A stretch of 64,000 nt of DNA. Origin: Lachnospiraceae bacterium (lineage in GTDB: Bacteria; Bacillota; Clostridia; Lachnospirales; Lachnospiraceae). Under the pieces are notes generated by a model. It did no database searches and had not been told where the DNA came from. It saw nothing but the letters and a program-made list of their open reading frames with translations. Of this stretch, positions 1-7,432 are shown piece by piece. The stretch lies in contig JAQUWF010000007.1 in assembly GCA_028692975.1 (NCBI GenBank), forward strand, positions 1 to 64,000, in the 5' to 3' direction. Numbering within the stretch: position 1 is the first letter of the stretch; each line of letters opens with the position of its first letter. A program made the position numbers and the translations under genes.

Positions 1-395
1 TATGTTAATACTCTTTTTCATATTTTTCACATGCCAACAGGGCAGTGACATTTTTTCTGCTTCCCTCTGCCCCGCTGTCTATATTTTGATACTCTTTTTC
101 ATACTTTTCACATGCCAACAGGGCAGTAACATTTTTTCTTCTTCTACCTGCCCCGCTGTCTATATTTTGATACTCTTTTTCATACTTTTCACATGCCAAC
201 AGGGCAGTAACATTTTTTCTTCTTCTACCTGCCCCGCTGTCTATATTTTGATACTCTTTTTCATACTTTTTTCATGCCAACAGGGCAATGGTAATTTTTC
301 TTCTTCCCTCTGCCCCGCAATCTATATTTTAATACCTTTTTCTTACTTCTCTAGCACCAACAGGGCAGTGACAATTTTTTTCGCGTACCCTGCCC
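1..395. repeat. 81-bp tandem repeat array (hairpin units), continues past left edge
   Basis: Near-identical units recur every 81 bp: the motif ATGCCAACAGGGCAG begins at 31, 112, 193 and 274, with a degenerate copy near 355. Each unit carries an inverted repeat, CAGGGCAG followed about 20 nt later by CTGCCCCG, separated by a T/C-rich stretch, so either strand could fold into a GC-clamped hairpin. Because 81 is divisible by three, open frames run through both strands, but there is no ribosome-binding site or recognisable protein. A further degenerate unit (CAGGGCAA near 481, TGCCCCGCC near 511) lies inside the 3' end of the adjacent GNAT-like frame. The array is cut by the window edge, so its full length is unknown. 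Confidence 0.85.
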
Positions 396-449
396 CGTTT
401 TTCTGATATGCCGGGGCACTACATGTGAATTTTTCTGTGTCTGCCCATT

Positions 450-841
450 CTATACAAATTTCATATCAAACAAACAAATACAGGGCAACACAACTTGCTT
501 TTCTTCTCTATGCCCCGCCTGCTGTCTGCAATATTTTCTCAAACCCATAACAGTTTTTTCAAATCCATTTTCTTCATAAAACTTATGCGCACCTGTCCGA
601 CACATGCCGGAATCCAGGATGACTGTCTTACACGCTCTGTCATTCACCAATACTATCACATACTCCAGCAACATCTTTCCATATCCTTTGCCACACGCTA
701 CTTCCTTCACATAAAGGCTTGAAACATAGCAAGTCTTTCCCGCCATCCAAATCAGTTTAAATAAATACCCATAGTAGCATCCTGCATAATAAGCTTCATT
801 TTTCTTGCCACCTTCTACACAATCCAAAGATAACAAAAACC
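450..841 (-). pseudogene. 5'-truncated GNAT N-acetyltransferase with repeat-derived C-terminus
   Basis: The frame encodes the core and C-terminal half of a GNAT fold: a beta-strand ending SSLYV, the acetyl-CoA pyrophosphate loop ACGKGYGKMLLEYV (consensus Q/RxxGxG/A), and the closing AHKFYEENGFEKT strand-helix typical of the family. The usual N-terminal 35-45 residues (beta1, alpha1, alpha2) are missing. Upstream of about 841 the frame only continues as out-of-frame sequence inside the preceding membrane-protein gene. No ATG start is present; a TTG a few codons into the fragment behind GAGG could allow translation. The last ~25 codons are a degenerate copy of the neighbouring 81-bp repeat, so the array seems to have invaded or replaced the gene's 3' end. 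Probably a decaying gene. Confidence 0.6.
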
Positions 842-1264
842 TCACATTTCTTTTTCGTATTTCATGCGATAATAAATACTGCATCCACAAATAAACAGAT
901 AAGCCGCAACAAGCAAAAGCAGCACCTTCATATCGATACCCATCCATCCAAAAGATAAAAACAGCACACCATATACCGGTATCATGATATTATACGCTTT
1001 TGCCTGGGCACGATTGCGCAGCGCAACATTACGCTCGTCATTCTCTTCTATTTCAAACTGTCGTGCCGCCTCAGGAGAGTGCTTCATGGAATGACGACTG
1101 AGGATTTCTCCCACTTCATGTCCAAAAAGACCACATCCACATCCTACACAGAGATAAGCAGCGATACTCCCATCGCTCTGCCCTGCTTTCAACAGCCAAA
1201 GTCCGACAACAACCATAACAAAACCCAACGCCGCCAACAAATAAGAAAGTTTAGTTTTCATCAT
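842..1264 (-). CDS. Small multi-pass membrane protein (DUF2178/DUF6442-like)
   Basis: A 140-residue protein with four predicted hydrophobic segments in two pairs (about residues 5-25, 33-50, 90-105 and 108-130). They flank a charged middle region containing ARQFEIEENDERNVALRNRA. That E-x-DER-N-x-x-x-R pattern is typical of small membrane proteins encoded next to Cro/CI-type regulators in Firmicutes. The start is placed at the first ATG of an ATGATG pair because GAGGAGG lies 6 nt upstream; an ATG further upstream sits inside this ribosome-binding site. The gene overlaps the end of the XRE gene by 14 nt, so the two are translationally coupled. Molecular function is unknown; a sensor or partner role for the regulator is inference only. 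Confidence 0.75.
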   Translation of the reverse strand: MMKTKLSYLLAALGFVMVVVGLWLLKAGQSDGSIAAYLCVGCGCGLFGHEVGEILSRHSMKHSPEAARQFEIEENDERNVALRNRAQAKAYNIMIPVYGVLFLSFGWMGIDMKVLLLLVAAYLFICGCSIYYRMKYEKEM

Positions 1265-1463
1265 TTTTTTCCTCCTCATAAATGAAAATATTCTCGATGC
1301 TCATATCAAAATATTTTGCAATTTTAAATGCCAGCACAATCGAAGGATTATAACGTCCATTTTCCAGCGACCCAATCGTCTGCCTGGAAACCGCAAGTGC
1401 CGCCGCCAACTCCTCCTGCTTGATCCCCCGCTGCTTACGAATTTCTTCAAGCCTGTTCTTCAC
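1251..1463 (-). CDS. Cro/CI-type (XRE) transcriptional regulator
   Basis: A 70-residue helix-turn-helix protein. The HTH covers roughly residues 3-60: LEEIRKQRGIKQEELAAALA, then VSRQTIGSLENGRYNPS as recognition helix and wing. This is the compact YgzD-like form without an effector domain, ending in an acidic tail. The start is a GTG preceded by GGGGGAGG; no ATG is available. It is the first gene of a two-gene operon with the membrane protein that overlaps its end. It probably represses its own promoter: 23-bp direct repeats (1479-1501 and 1527-1549) flank a TTGACA/TAGAAT promoter upstream. Confidence 0.85.
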   Translation of the reverse strand: MKNRLEEIRKQRGIKQEELAAALAVSRQTIGSLENGRYNPSIVLAFKIAKYFDMSIENIFIYEEEKNDEN

Positions 1464-1478
1464 AATCCTCCCCCTCTC

Positions 1479-1549
1479 AAAATGTAAAGTTTGCTTTCCA
1501 TATTTTCATTCTATATCGTACCAGTAAAAATGTCAAGCACGCTTTCCAT
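1479..1549 (-). promoter_or_regulatory. Promoter of the XRE operon flanked by two direct repeats
   Basis: On the minus strand TTGACA (1536-1531) and TAGAAT (1513-1508) are separated by exactly 17 bp. Two copies of an imperfect 23-bp direct repeat, of the form ATGGAAAGC-N6-TTKACATTTT, lie at 1549-1527 (containing the -35 box) and 1501-1479 (just downstream of the start of transcription). Their centre-to-centre distance is 48 bp. The arrangement suits autorepression by the downstream XRE protein; that is inference. Confidence 0.65.
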
Positions 1550-1564
1550 TTCAAAAATTAACTT

Positions 1565-2690
1565 TTGGTAACCACACAACAAAACCCCCATTGCTGCCAA
1601 ACATTTCATTTGGTTTTGGTAGCATCATAACAAAACCCTCATTGCTGCCAAACATTGTATTTGGTTTTGGCAGCACAATAACAAAATCCTCATTGCTGCC
1701 AAACATTGTATTTGGTTTTGGCAGCATCACTACAAAATGCTCATTGCTACCAAAAATTCTATTTGGTTTTGGTAGCATCATCACAAAATCCTCATTGCTG
1801 CCAAACATTCCATTTGGTTTTGGTAACATCACTACAAAATGCTCATTGCTACCAAAAATTCTATTTGGTTTTGGCAGCACAATAACAAAACCCTCATTGC
1901 TGCCAAACATTCCATTTGGTTTTGGTAGCATCATCACAAAATCCTCATTGCTGCCAAACATTCCATTTGGTTTTGGTAACATCATCACAAAATCCTCATT
2001 GCTGCCAAACATTCCATTTGGTTTTGGTAACATCACTACAAAATGCTCATTGCTACCAAAAATTCTATTTGGTTTTGGCAGCACAATAACAAAACCCTCG
2101 ATGCTGCCAAACATTTCATTTGGTTTTGGCAGCACAATAACAAAACCCTCATTGCTGCCAAACATTGTATTTGGTTTTGGCAGCACAATAACAAAACCCT
2201 CATTGCTGCCAAATATTGCATTTGGTTTTGGTAACATCATCACAAAATCCTCATTGCTGCCAAACATTTCATTTGGTTTTGGTAACATCATCACAAAATC
2301 CTCATTGCTGCCAAAAATTCTATTTGGTTTTGGTAACATCATCACAAAATCCTCATTGCTGCCAAACATTCTATTTGGTTTTGGTAACATCATCACAAAA
2401 TCCTCATTGCTGCCAAACATTTCATTTGGTTTTGGTAACATCATCACAAAATCCTCATTGCTGCCAAACATTCTATTTGGTTTTGGTAGCATCATCACAA
2501 AATCCTCATTGCTGCCAAACATTCCATTTGGTTTTGGTAGCATCATCACAAAATCCTCATTGCTGCCAAACATTTCATTTGGTTTTGGTAACACAATAGC
2601 AAAATGTTCGATATTGCCAAGTAATTCTTTTTCTTTTGGTAACGCAACAGTGAAATGCTCGGTGCTGCCAAAATTATTTTATTTCTCCCT
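1565..2690. repeat. 51-bp tandem repeat array, about 21 units
   Basis: Units of 51 bp repeat with high fidelity; TTTGGTTTTGG recurs at 1609, 1660 and so on. Every unit contains an inverted repeat TGCTGCCAAA-N(10-12)-TTTGGCAGCA that predicts a hairpin. Variants change both arms (TGCTACC with GGTAGCA, TGCTGCC with GGCAGCA), while some units have one G-U or mismatched position, which hints at selection on structure. Since 51 is divisible by three, frames of about 350 codons are open on both strands; each encodes a monotonous 17-residue repeat, with no ribosome-binding site. The last units near 2590-2690 are degenerate. It lies between the XRE promoter and an AT-rich spacer (2691-2810) in which nothing else is recognised. 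Confidence 0.9.
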
Positions 2691-2810
2691 GATTTTCACA
2701 TAGAATTTTACTTTTTTTGTGGCAAGTTAAAGTAAAGCATAAATTCACCATATTTTATTTCAAACTATCGACCACCACAACAAGTTAACAAACAATGCAT
2801 TGCAACAATC

Positions 2811-2845
2811 AAAAAAGTCGTCCTGCGCCATCGCAAAACGACTTT
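2811..2845 (-). terminator. Rho-independent terminator
   Basis: On the minus strand an 8-bp stem AAAGTCGT/ACGACTTT with a 16-nt loop is followed directly by a run of T (ACGACTTTTTTG). It would end transcripts arriving from the padR-rodA-vanZ operon about 330 nt beyond the vanZ stop, so the inverted-repeat element at 2947-3120 would be part of that mRNA's 3' UTR. Confidence 0.7.
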
Positions 2846-2880
2846 CCATCCAACAATTTGCTCTTTCAACCCCTGCGCCA

Positions 2881-2966
2881 ACCCTTCTCCCCAACATGTG
2901 CCAGCATCGCCTGGCTTCCGCCAACCCTTCTCCCCAGCGTGCGCCAGCATCGACTGGCTGCTCCGC
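2881..2966. repeat. Two 43-bp direct repeats next to the inverted-repeat element
   Basis: The sequence beginning ACCCTTCTCCCCA at 2881 recurs at 2924 (43-bp period). The copy continues through GCCAGCATCG-CTGGCT with few differences. The second copy runs into the left arm of the long inverted repeat, so duplication and palindrome overlap. No coding potential with a ribosome-binding site is seen. Confidence 0.7.
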
Positions 2967-3120
2967 CTTCTTTGCACAGAGAGAGCGTCAGTGAGCCTGA
3001 AAATCCATCGCTTACGGAAACTTAAGTGTGAGGCCGCTGCCGAACGCTTTAGTTGTAGTTAGCGATTAGTTGAAGGGGAACGTAGCGCTGTGAAAAGAAG
3101 GCGAAGCAGCCAGGTGATGC
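2947..3120. repeat. Long imperfect inverted-repeat element
   Basis: Arms of 33 nt (2947-2979 and 3088-3120) are complementary at about 29 positions; the core is CTGGCTGCTCCGCCTTCTTT opposite AAGAAGGCGAAGCAGCCAG. The 108-nt interior has a second nested pair, ATCGCT (3007-3012) with AGCGAT (3061-3066). It lies immediately 3' of vanZ and upstream of a terminator, so it would fold in the mRNA tail. No transposase or target-site duplication was seen. It may be a structured RNA element or a REP/BIME-like repeat. Confidence 0.65.
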
Positions 3121-3176
3121 GTCCCCACGCCTCCTCCTCCCCCTCCAGCCCAAACACCCCGCACGCCAAAACAAAC

Positions 3177-3689
3177 TCAATAATTCACAATCTGAATAAA
3201 AATGACAAACCCGAACACCACCACAATACAAATCGCTGCCAGCACATTAATCACTAAATTCGTCCTCTCCTTCAGCAACCGATGCAACCCAAGAAAAATC
3301 AAGACACCCAAAGCCCCTCCCAGAGTATTATCAATCAAATCTGTCACATCACTGGCCCCAATCGCGAGCACATACTGCAGCACCTCATACAGCAAACTGA
3401 GTCCCGCAGCCAAAAAAATCTTCTTCCACGCCCCCATCTCCGGCCACAGCATACAAAGGAAAATCCCCACCGGAACAAAAAACAACACATTATAAACAAT
3501 CTCATAAAGCCCAAGCCTGCCATTGATCTGCAGCGTCGCTCCAAAAGGAATCAAATTCAAACTGCGGAAATGACCCAAATCCCATGGAGAAAGAGACAAT
3601 TTAAATAAAATAATCCAGGTCAGCAAAATCAAATACAGAGCAAACAAAACCTTTGTAAATATATTGGACGATTCACGATTCTTTTGCAT
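3177..3689 (-). CDS. VanZ family membrane protein
   Basis: A 170-residue integral membrane protein of VanZ type. The family signature is clear: N-terminal membrane segment (about 10-30), SLNLIPF near residue 45, YNVLFFVPVGIF, a central YEVLQ motif, then GASDVTDLIDNTLGGALG (D-x-x-D-x-x-x-N-x-x-G), and a final hydrophobic segment. VanZ proteins lower teicoplanin binding in enterococci, and relatives occur widely in Firmicutes with unclear roles; glycopeptide resistance should not be assumed here. The ATG follows GGGAGG and overlaps the end of the RodA-like gene by 17 nt, making it the third gene of a padR operon. Confidence 0.88.
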   Translation of the reverse strand: MQKNRESSNIFTKVLFALYLILLTWIILFKLSLSPWDLGHFRSLNLIPFGATLQINGRLGLYEIVYNVLFFVPVGIFLCMLWPEMGAWKKIFLAAGLSLLYEVLQYVLAIGASDVTDLIDNTLGGALGVLIFLGLHRLLKERTNLVINVLAAICIVVVFGFVIFIQIVNY

Positions 3690-4965
3690 AAGTTCCTCCC
3701 GTCAAACTCTTTTTCTTCCAATGCGGCGCACTGGGAATTACATTCTGATACCGATAAATACTCAAGACCACACCCAGCAGACAATACGATACCATTGTCC
3801 CGCTGCCACTTGCTGAAAAAAGTGGCAGATAAACCGATGTTGCCAGCATAAATCCAAAATTTTGCAGCGTATAACCCAAAATCTGCATTCCGAATACAAG
3901 CCCACATCCCATACCCATCATTCTGCCGAGTTGATTCTTCTGATTGATTGATATACGGAAAATCTTAAAAACAAGAAACACAAGCAACGCCACCAGCACA
4001 ATCCCCGCAAACATACCATAATACTGCACCAGATACGCAATCACATAATCCGTTCCACTTTGCAGATCAAACGCGCCGTTCGGCACATATTGTAAAGCAA
4101 ACGTCCTCTTCGCCATATCTTCTAAAGCAAAAAAGTTTTGCAGTCGGTTAATTTGGTAACCAGCCAGGGCATTGGAAAAATATACGCCAGCCAGAATACA
4201 AACCGGCAATACCACCGCTGCGCCCCAAAGAACTAACAACGTCCCAACCCGCTGGACGCGAAACCAGTTCATCCTGACTGCTGCGGAGAGCATAATCAGA
4301 TGGACAAAAGCCAGACACAATGCCAGTGAAACAGATGGCATCCAAAGCACCATCATCACCGGCAACACAGCAAATACTATCCCTACTGCCAGATTTTTAT
4401 ACCCGCCATTTCGCAGGGAATACAAAAATGCTCCATACAACGGCAGATACAAAAACACCAGACACCATAAAGAAATATTAAAAAATCCTGCATCTATAAA
4501 TTGTCTTGCGCCATTCACATTTGCCGCAAAGAAAAACTCCAGTACAAAAAACAAAAGCAAAAATCCCACCGTAATCGTCCGGGCATACTTTCCAATCACA
4601 CTGTAGTCCATATAGCAAATCAGAAACATAACCCCGCATCCAACCAATGAAAAAGCCACCTGCATAACCCTTGCGCCCAAAATCCCCTGCAAAACAACGC
4701 TAAAAAGACTAAGCCCCAAAATTAGAGCAACAAATCTCCATTCCATCCGCGGCCTGTGTATCCGGTCCAGCGCAACGCCCGTCTCCACCGGATCCCCCAT
4801 CTCCCGGACAGCCGTCTCCTCAGCCTTCTGCCTTGACATGCCTTCCTGCTCCAGCGCCTCGGTCTGGTCTTCCATATGGGCATTTATTTCTTCCACCACC
4901 GTGTTGCCCGCTTTTTCAGAACGTATTTGCGTGCGCACAATATCCAGATATTCTTCCTTCCCCAT
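3673..4965 (-). CDS. FtsW/RodA/SpoVE-family membrane protein with N-terminal HAAS-type domain
   Basis: A 430-residue protein with two parts. Residues ~1-72 form a soluble helical domain (EEYLDIVRTQIRSEKA, MSRQKAEETAVREMGDP) of the kind found at the start of membrane proteins encoded with PadR regulators (HAAS/permease-prefix domain). Residues ~75-415 have about ten membrane segments and SEDS-family features: SGTDYVIAYLVQYYGM near residue 310 matches the TDFIFA region carrying the catalytic Asp of RodA/FtsW, and SASGSGTMVSYCLLG near the C-terminus matches the family's final conserved loop. RodA/FtsW polymerise peptidoglycan glycan strands; whether this divergent member does so is unproven. It starts 3 nt after padR and overlaps vanZ. 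Confidence 0.75.
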   Translation of the reverse strand: MGKEEYLDIVRTQIRSEKAGNTVVEEINAHMEDQTEALEQEGMSRQKAEETAVREMGDPVETGVALDRIHRPRMEWRFVALILGLSLFSVVLQGILGARVMQVAFSLVGCGVMFLICYMDYSVIGKYARTITVGFLLLFFVLEFFFAANVNGARQFIDAGFFNISLWCLVFLYLPLYGAFLYSLRNGGYKNLAVGIVFAVLPVMMVLWMPSVSLALCLAFVHLIMLSAAVRMNWFRVQRVGTLLVLWGAAVVLPVCILAGVYFSNALAGYQINRLQNFFALEDMAKRTFALQYVPNGAFDLQSGTDYVIAYLVQYYGMFAGIVLVALLVFLVFKIFRISINQKNQLGRMMGMGCGLVFGMQILGYTLQNFGFMLATSVYLPLFSASGSGTMVSYCLLGVVLSIYRYQNVIPSAPHWKKKSLTGGTYAKES

Positions 4966-4968
4966 ATG

Positions 4969-5298
4969 CTACACCCCCAGACTCAGGACTTTCGCCACAG
5001 CACCGGAAAACACCTGCCACTCTTCCTGTTTCTCGGTTAGAAATTTCTTCCCCTCTCTGGTGATCCCATAATATTTCCGCGTCCTGCCATTGACCGGGCT
5101 CTCATAAGAAGTCAGCAGATGCTGATCCTCCAAGGTATGCAACAGGGGATACAAGGTACCCGCCTTCAACTGGAACACATTCTCCGAACGCTGCACCAGA
5201 GTATCGATGATCTCATACCCATACATATCCCTCTCCGCCAACAAACGCAGAATCAGCATGGAGGTGCTCCCCGACACCAATGATTTAGCAATCGCCAT
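4969..5298 (-). CDS. PadR family transcriptional regulator
   Basis: A 109-residue winged-helix protein of the short PadR class. It shows SMLILRLLAERDMYGYEI at the first helix, FQLKAGTLYPLLHTLE (recognition helix), and the wing NGRTRKYYGITREGKKFL, then a short C-terminal dimerisation helix. PadR repressors usually control the adjacent membrane-protein genes, which here are the HAAS-RodA-like and vanZ genes immediately downstream. The ATG lies behind AGGAGAGGAG. A 9+9 palindrome 45-65 bp upstream is the likely operator. Confidence 0.92.
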   Translation of the reverse strand: MAIAKSLVSGSTSMLILRLLAERDMYGYEIIDTLVQRSENVFQLKAGTLYPLLHTLEDQHLLTSYESPVNGRTRKYYGITREGKKFLTEKQEEWQVFSGAVAKVLSLGV

Positions 5299-5314
5299 AG
5301 TATATACTCCTCTC

Positions 5315-5363
5315 CTATATATAGATTACCTATACATGCATTATATATAGATAGTCTATATAT
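5315..5363 (-). promoter_or_regulatory. Candidate PadR operator/promoter region
   Basis: ATATATAGA (5343-5351) and TCTATATAT (5355-5363) are perfect inverted repeats with a 3-bp spacer. A second partly palindromic CTATATATAG lies at 5315-5324. Alternating TA blocks like these resemble known PadR-family operators, and the site sits directly upstream of padR. The -10 box cannot be separated from the palindrome by eye. Confidence 0.5.
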
Positions 5364-5504
5364 GTCAAGAAAAAACCTACTTCTAATATACAAATCCGTC
5401 AATGCCAAGTGTATATCCTCCTCGTAGGTAATTGGTGCAAAACAGATGATAAATTCCCCAATGAAACAATCACTTTCTCGTTTTCCGCATGTAGAAGTGT
5501 ATTG

Positions 5505-5542
5505 TTTGGGTAAGGTACTCTTCCATAACCTGCTCATACCCA
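5505..5542. other. Intergenic hairpin TTGGGTAAGGT/ACC-TACCCAA
   Basis: In the argS-padR spacer, TTGGGTA at 5505-5512 pairs with TACCCAA at 5536-5542, with an inner GGT/ACC pair. The arm resembles the TGGGTAA/TTACCCA motifs of the 166-bp array at 40729-41911. The rest of 5364-5563 holds nothing recognisable; short frames there lack ribosome-binding sites. Confidence 0.35.
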
Positions 5543-5563
5543 AAAAAGATTAAAAACCGGAAA

Positions 5564-5592
5564 CAAAAAAGAACCCCATCTCTGAGGTTCTC
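5564..5592 (-). terminator. Terminator of argS
   Basis: On the minus strand, 7-18 nt past the argS stop codon, AGAACC and GGTTCT pair around a 10-nt loop and are followed by TTTTTT. This is a standard intrinsic terminator. Confidence 0.8.
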
Positions 5593-5598
5593 TTAAAC

Positions 5599-7365
5599 TT
5601 ACATTTTTTCTGGTGCGGAAAATCCCAGCATCTGGACACTGTGTTCCAGCACATCTCTGGTGAGTACCAGCATGCGGATCCAGGAAGACTGCTGCTCCTT
5701 GTTTTCTTCCGATAAAATTTTCGTCTCATGGTAGAAACGATTGAATGCATTGGCAAGCTCATAAATATACGCACAGATCTTATGAGGTGCTTTCTCATCA
5801 AAAGCATTGTTGATCACTGCACCGTACTGAGACAGAGATAGCATCAGCGCTTTCTCACTGTCACTTACCGCACCCAGGATCGTTCCGACCTCTATGTCCC
5901 CGCCCTCTTCCTTAAAACGGTTGAGGATAGACTTGATACGCACCGTAGTATACAGAATATATGGACCTGTATCTCCCTCAAAGGAAGTAAAGCGATCCAC
6001 ATCGAAAACATAATCCTTGGACGCCTGATTGGACAGATCGCCGTATTTGATAGCAGACAGACCAACGATCTCCGAGGTCTTATGTGCATCCTCTTCCTTC
6101 ACGCTGCGATTGTCCACGATTTTCTTATACATTTCCTCATTGATCTCGTTCAGAAGATTCTCCAGACGCATGACGCCGCCCTCGCGGGTCTTAAAAGGCT
6201 TACCGTCCTTGCCGTTCATTGTGCCGAAGCCCAGGAAGGTAAGTGTGGTATCTTCATCCACCAGTCTTGCCTTTCTTGCACAGCGGAACACCTGGGTAAA
6301 GTACAGATCCTGTCGTTTATCCACCACATAAATAATCTCGTCCGGATGGAATAATTTCATACGCTCCACGATGGTGGCAAGGTCTGTGGTATTATACAAC
6401 GAAGCCCCATCAGATTTCAGGATCATACACGGCGGAATCTCTTTGGTATCCGTCTCTTCCTTTACATCCACCACCAGCGCGCCCTGGTCTTCATGGGCAT
6501 AGCCGTTTTTCTTGAGATAATCTACCATCTCCGGGATATAAGGCTGCGCATCCGACTCCTTCTTCCACAGGTCAAAGGAAACATCCAGACGGGCATAATT
6601 GCGTTTCAAGTCATTTACCGAAACCGTCATAATATGGTTCCACAGGGCCATGTAGCCCGGATTGCCCTGCTGGAGCTGATGGGTCGCCTCCATAGCTTTT
6701 GCTTTGTATGCTTCGTCCTCTTTGGACTTGCCGCTGGCTACGGGATAGATTTCTTCCAGCTCACCTATGGTAAATGGTGCTTCCGCCGGATATTCCCCTG
6801 TATAATCTTCCTGGAAATACACCAATTCCGGCTTGCGCTCTTTCAGTTCCGTAATAATCAATCCCATCTGCAGACCCCAGTCTCCCAGATGTACATCACC
6901 AATCATCTTATGCCCCACAGCACGTCCCATGCGCTTGATGCTCTCACCGATAACTGCAGAGCGCAGATGTCCCACATGCAATGGCTTCGCCACATTAGGT
7001 CCACCGTAATCCAGCATGATAGTCTTTGGTGCTTCTGCCTGTTCCACGCCCAAAAACTCATCCGCCTGCATAGCATTCAGATAATCCGACACGAATGCTT
7101 TTGTAATCTTCATATTGATAAAGCCCGGATTGACCGCTTCGACGCTTTCGAGTACATCGTTGCCTTCTAACGCCGCAATCACATCATTGGCAATCATAAG
7201 CGGCGCCTTCTTATAAGCCTTCGCTGCAGCCATCGCCCCATTGCACTGGTATTCGCACAGGTCGGGACGGTTTGAAAGGGTGACTTTCGCATATTTTGCA
7301 TCGTATCCGGCTTTTGTAAAGCCTTTCTCGATTTCTTCTGTTATCTTCTCTAATATTCTATCCAT
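5599..7365 (-). CDS. argS: Arginyl-tRNA synthetase
   Basis: A 588-residue class Ia aminoacyl-tRNA synthetase that charges tRNA-Arg in the cytosol. It has the N-terminal additional domain (residues ~1-95, with the SNRPDLCEYQCNGAMAAAK region that contacts the tRNA D-loop), then GGPNVAKPLHVGHLRSAVIG containing the HIGH-type motif (HVGH) near residue 125, the Rossmann core and an editing-free catalytic domain. GKPFKTREG replaces a canonical KMSKS, as is common in ArgRS. The C-terminal helical anticodon-binding domain ends in LEHSVQMLGFSAPEKM. Length and start fit the family; ATG follows TTGGAGGAATT. It is monocistronic, between its own terminator and a divergent promoter region shared with degV. 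Confidence 0.97.
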   Translation of the reverse strand: MDRILEKITEEIEKGFTKAGYDAKYAKVTLSNRPDLCEYQCNGAMAAAKAYKKAPLMIANDVIAALEGNDVLESVEAVNPGFINMKITKAFVSDYLNAMQADEFLGVEQAEAPKTIMLDYGGPNVAKPLHVGHLRSAVIGESIKRMGRAVGHKMIGDVHLGDWGLQMGLIITELKERKPELVYFQEDYTGEYPAEAPFTIGELEEIYPVASGKSKEDEAYKAKAMEATHQLQQGNPGYMALWNHIMTVSVNDLKRNYARLDVSFDLWKKESDAQPYIPEMVDYLKKNGYAHEDQGALVVDVKEETDTKEIPPCMILKSDGASLYNTTDLATIVERMKLFHPDEIIYVVDKRQDLYFTQVFRCARKARLVDEDTTLTFLGFGTMNGKDGKPFKTREGGVMRLENLLNEINEEMYKKIVDNRSVKEEDAHKTSEIVGLSAIKYGDLSNQASKDYVFDVDRFTSFEGDTGPYILYTTVRIKSILNRFKEEGGDIEVGTILGAVSDSEKALMLSLSQYGAVINNAFDEKAPHKICAYIYELANAFNRFYHETKILSEENKEQQSSWIRMLVLTRDVLEHSVQMLGFSAPEKM

Positions 7366-7396
7366 AATTCCTCCAATAAGTATAAATTCTCCTGCA

Positions 7397-7405
7397 AGTA
7401 TACCA
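7397..7405 (-). promoter_or_regulatory. argS extended -10 promoter
   Basis: On the minus strand TGGTATACT forms an extended -10 box about 35 nt upstream of the argS start codon. No good -35 hexamer is present, as is usual for TGn promoters. Confidence 0.5.
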
Positions 7406-7432
7406 TTTTTCTACTTTAAATAAAAGACCCGC

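Noticed and set aside
1..530. CRISPR array
   Set aside because: Units repeat along their full length; there are no unique spacers and no cas genes. The same holds for the arrays at 1565 and 40729.
1551..2703. Open frames of ~350-370 codons on both strands across the 51-bp array
   Set aside because: They exist because 51 is a multiple of three and the unit lacks stops; no ribosome-binding site, both strands equally open, composition only the repeat.
2765..3025. Short frames in the 43-bp repeat and inverted-repeat region
   Set aside because: Overlapping on both strands without start signals; the DNA is explained by structured repeats.
3177..3689. Vancomycin-resistance cluster
   Set aside because: VanZ alone is widespread; no vanHAX, vanRS or related genes are nearby.
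5253..5543. 96-codon frame upstream of padR
   Set aside because: Covers the padR promoter and palindrome, lacks a ribosome-binding site and any family pattern.
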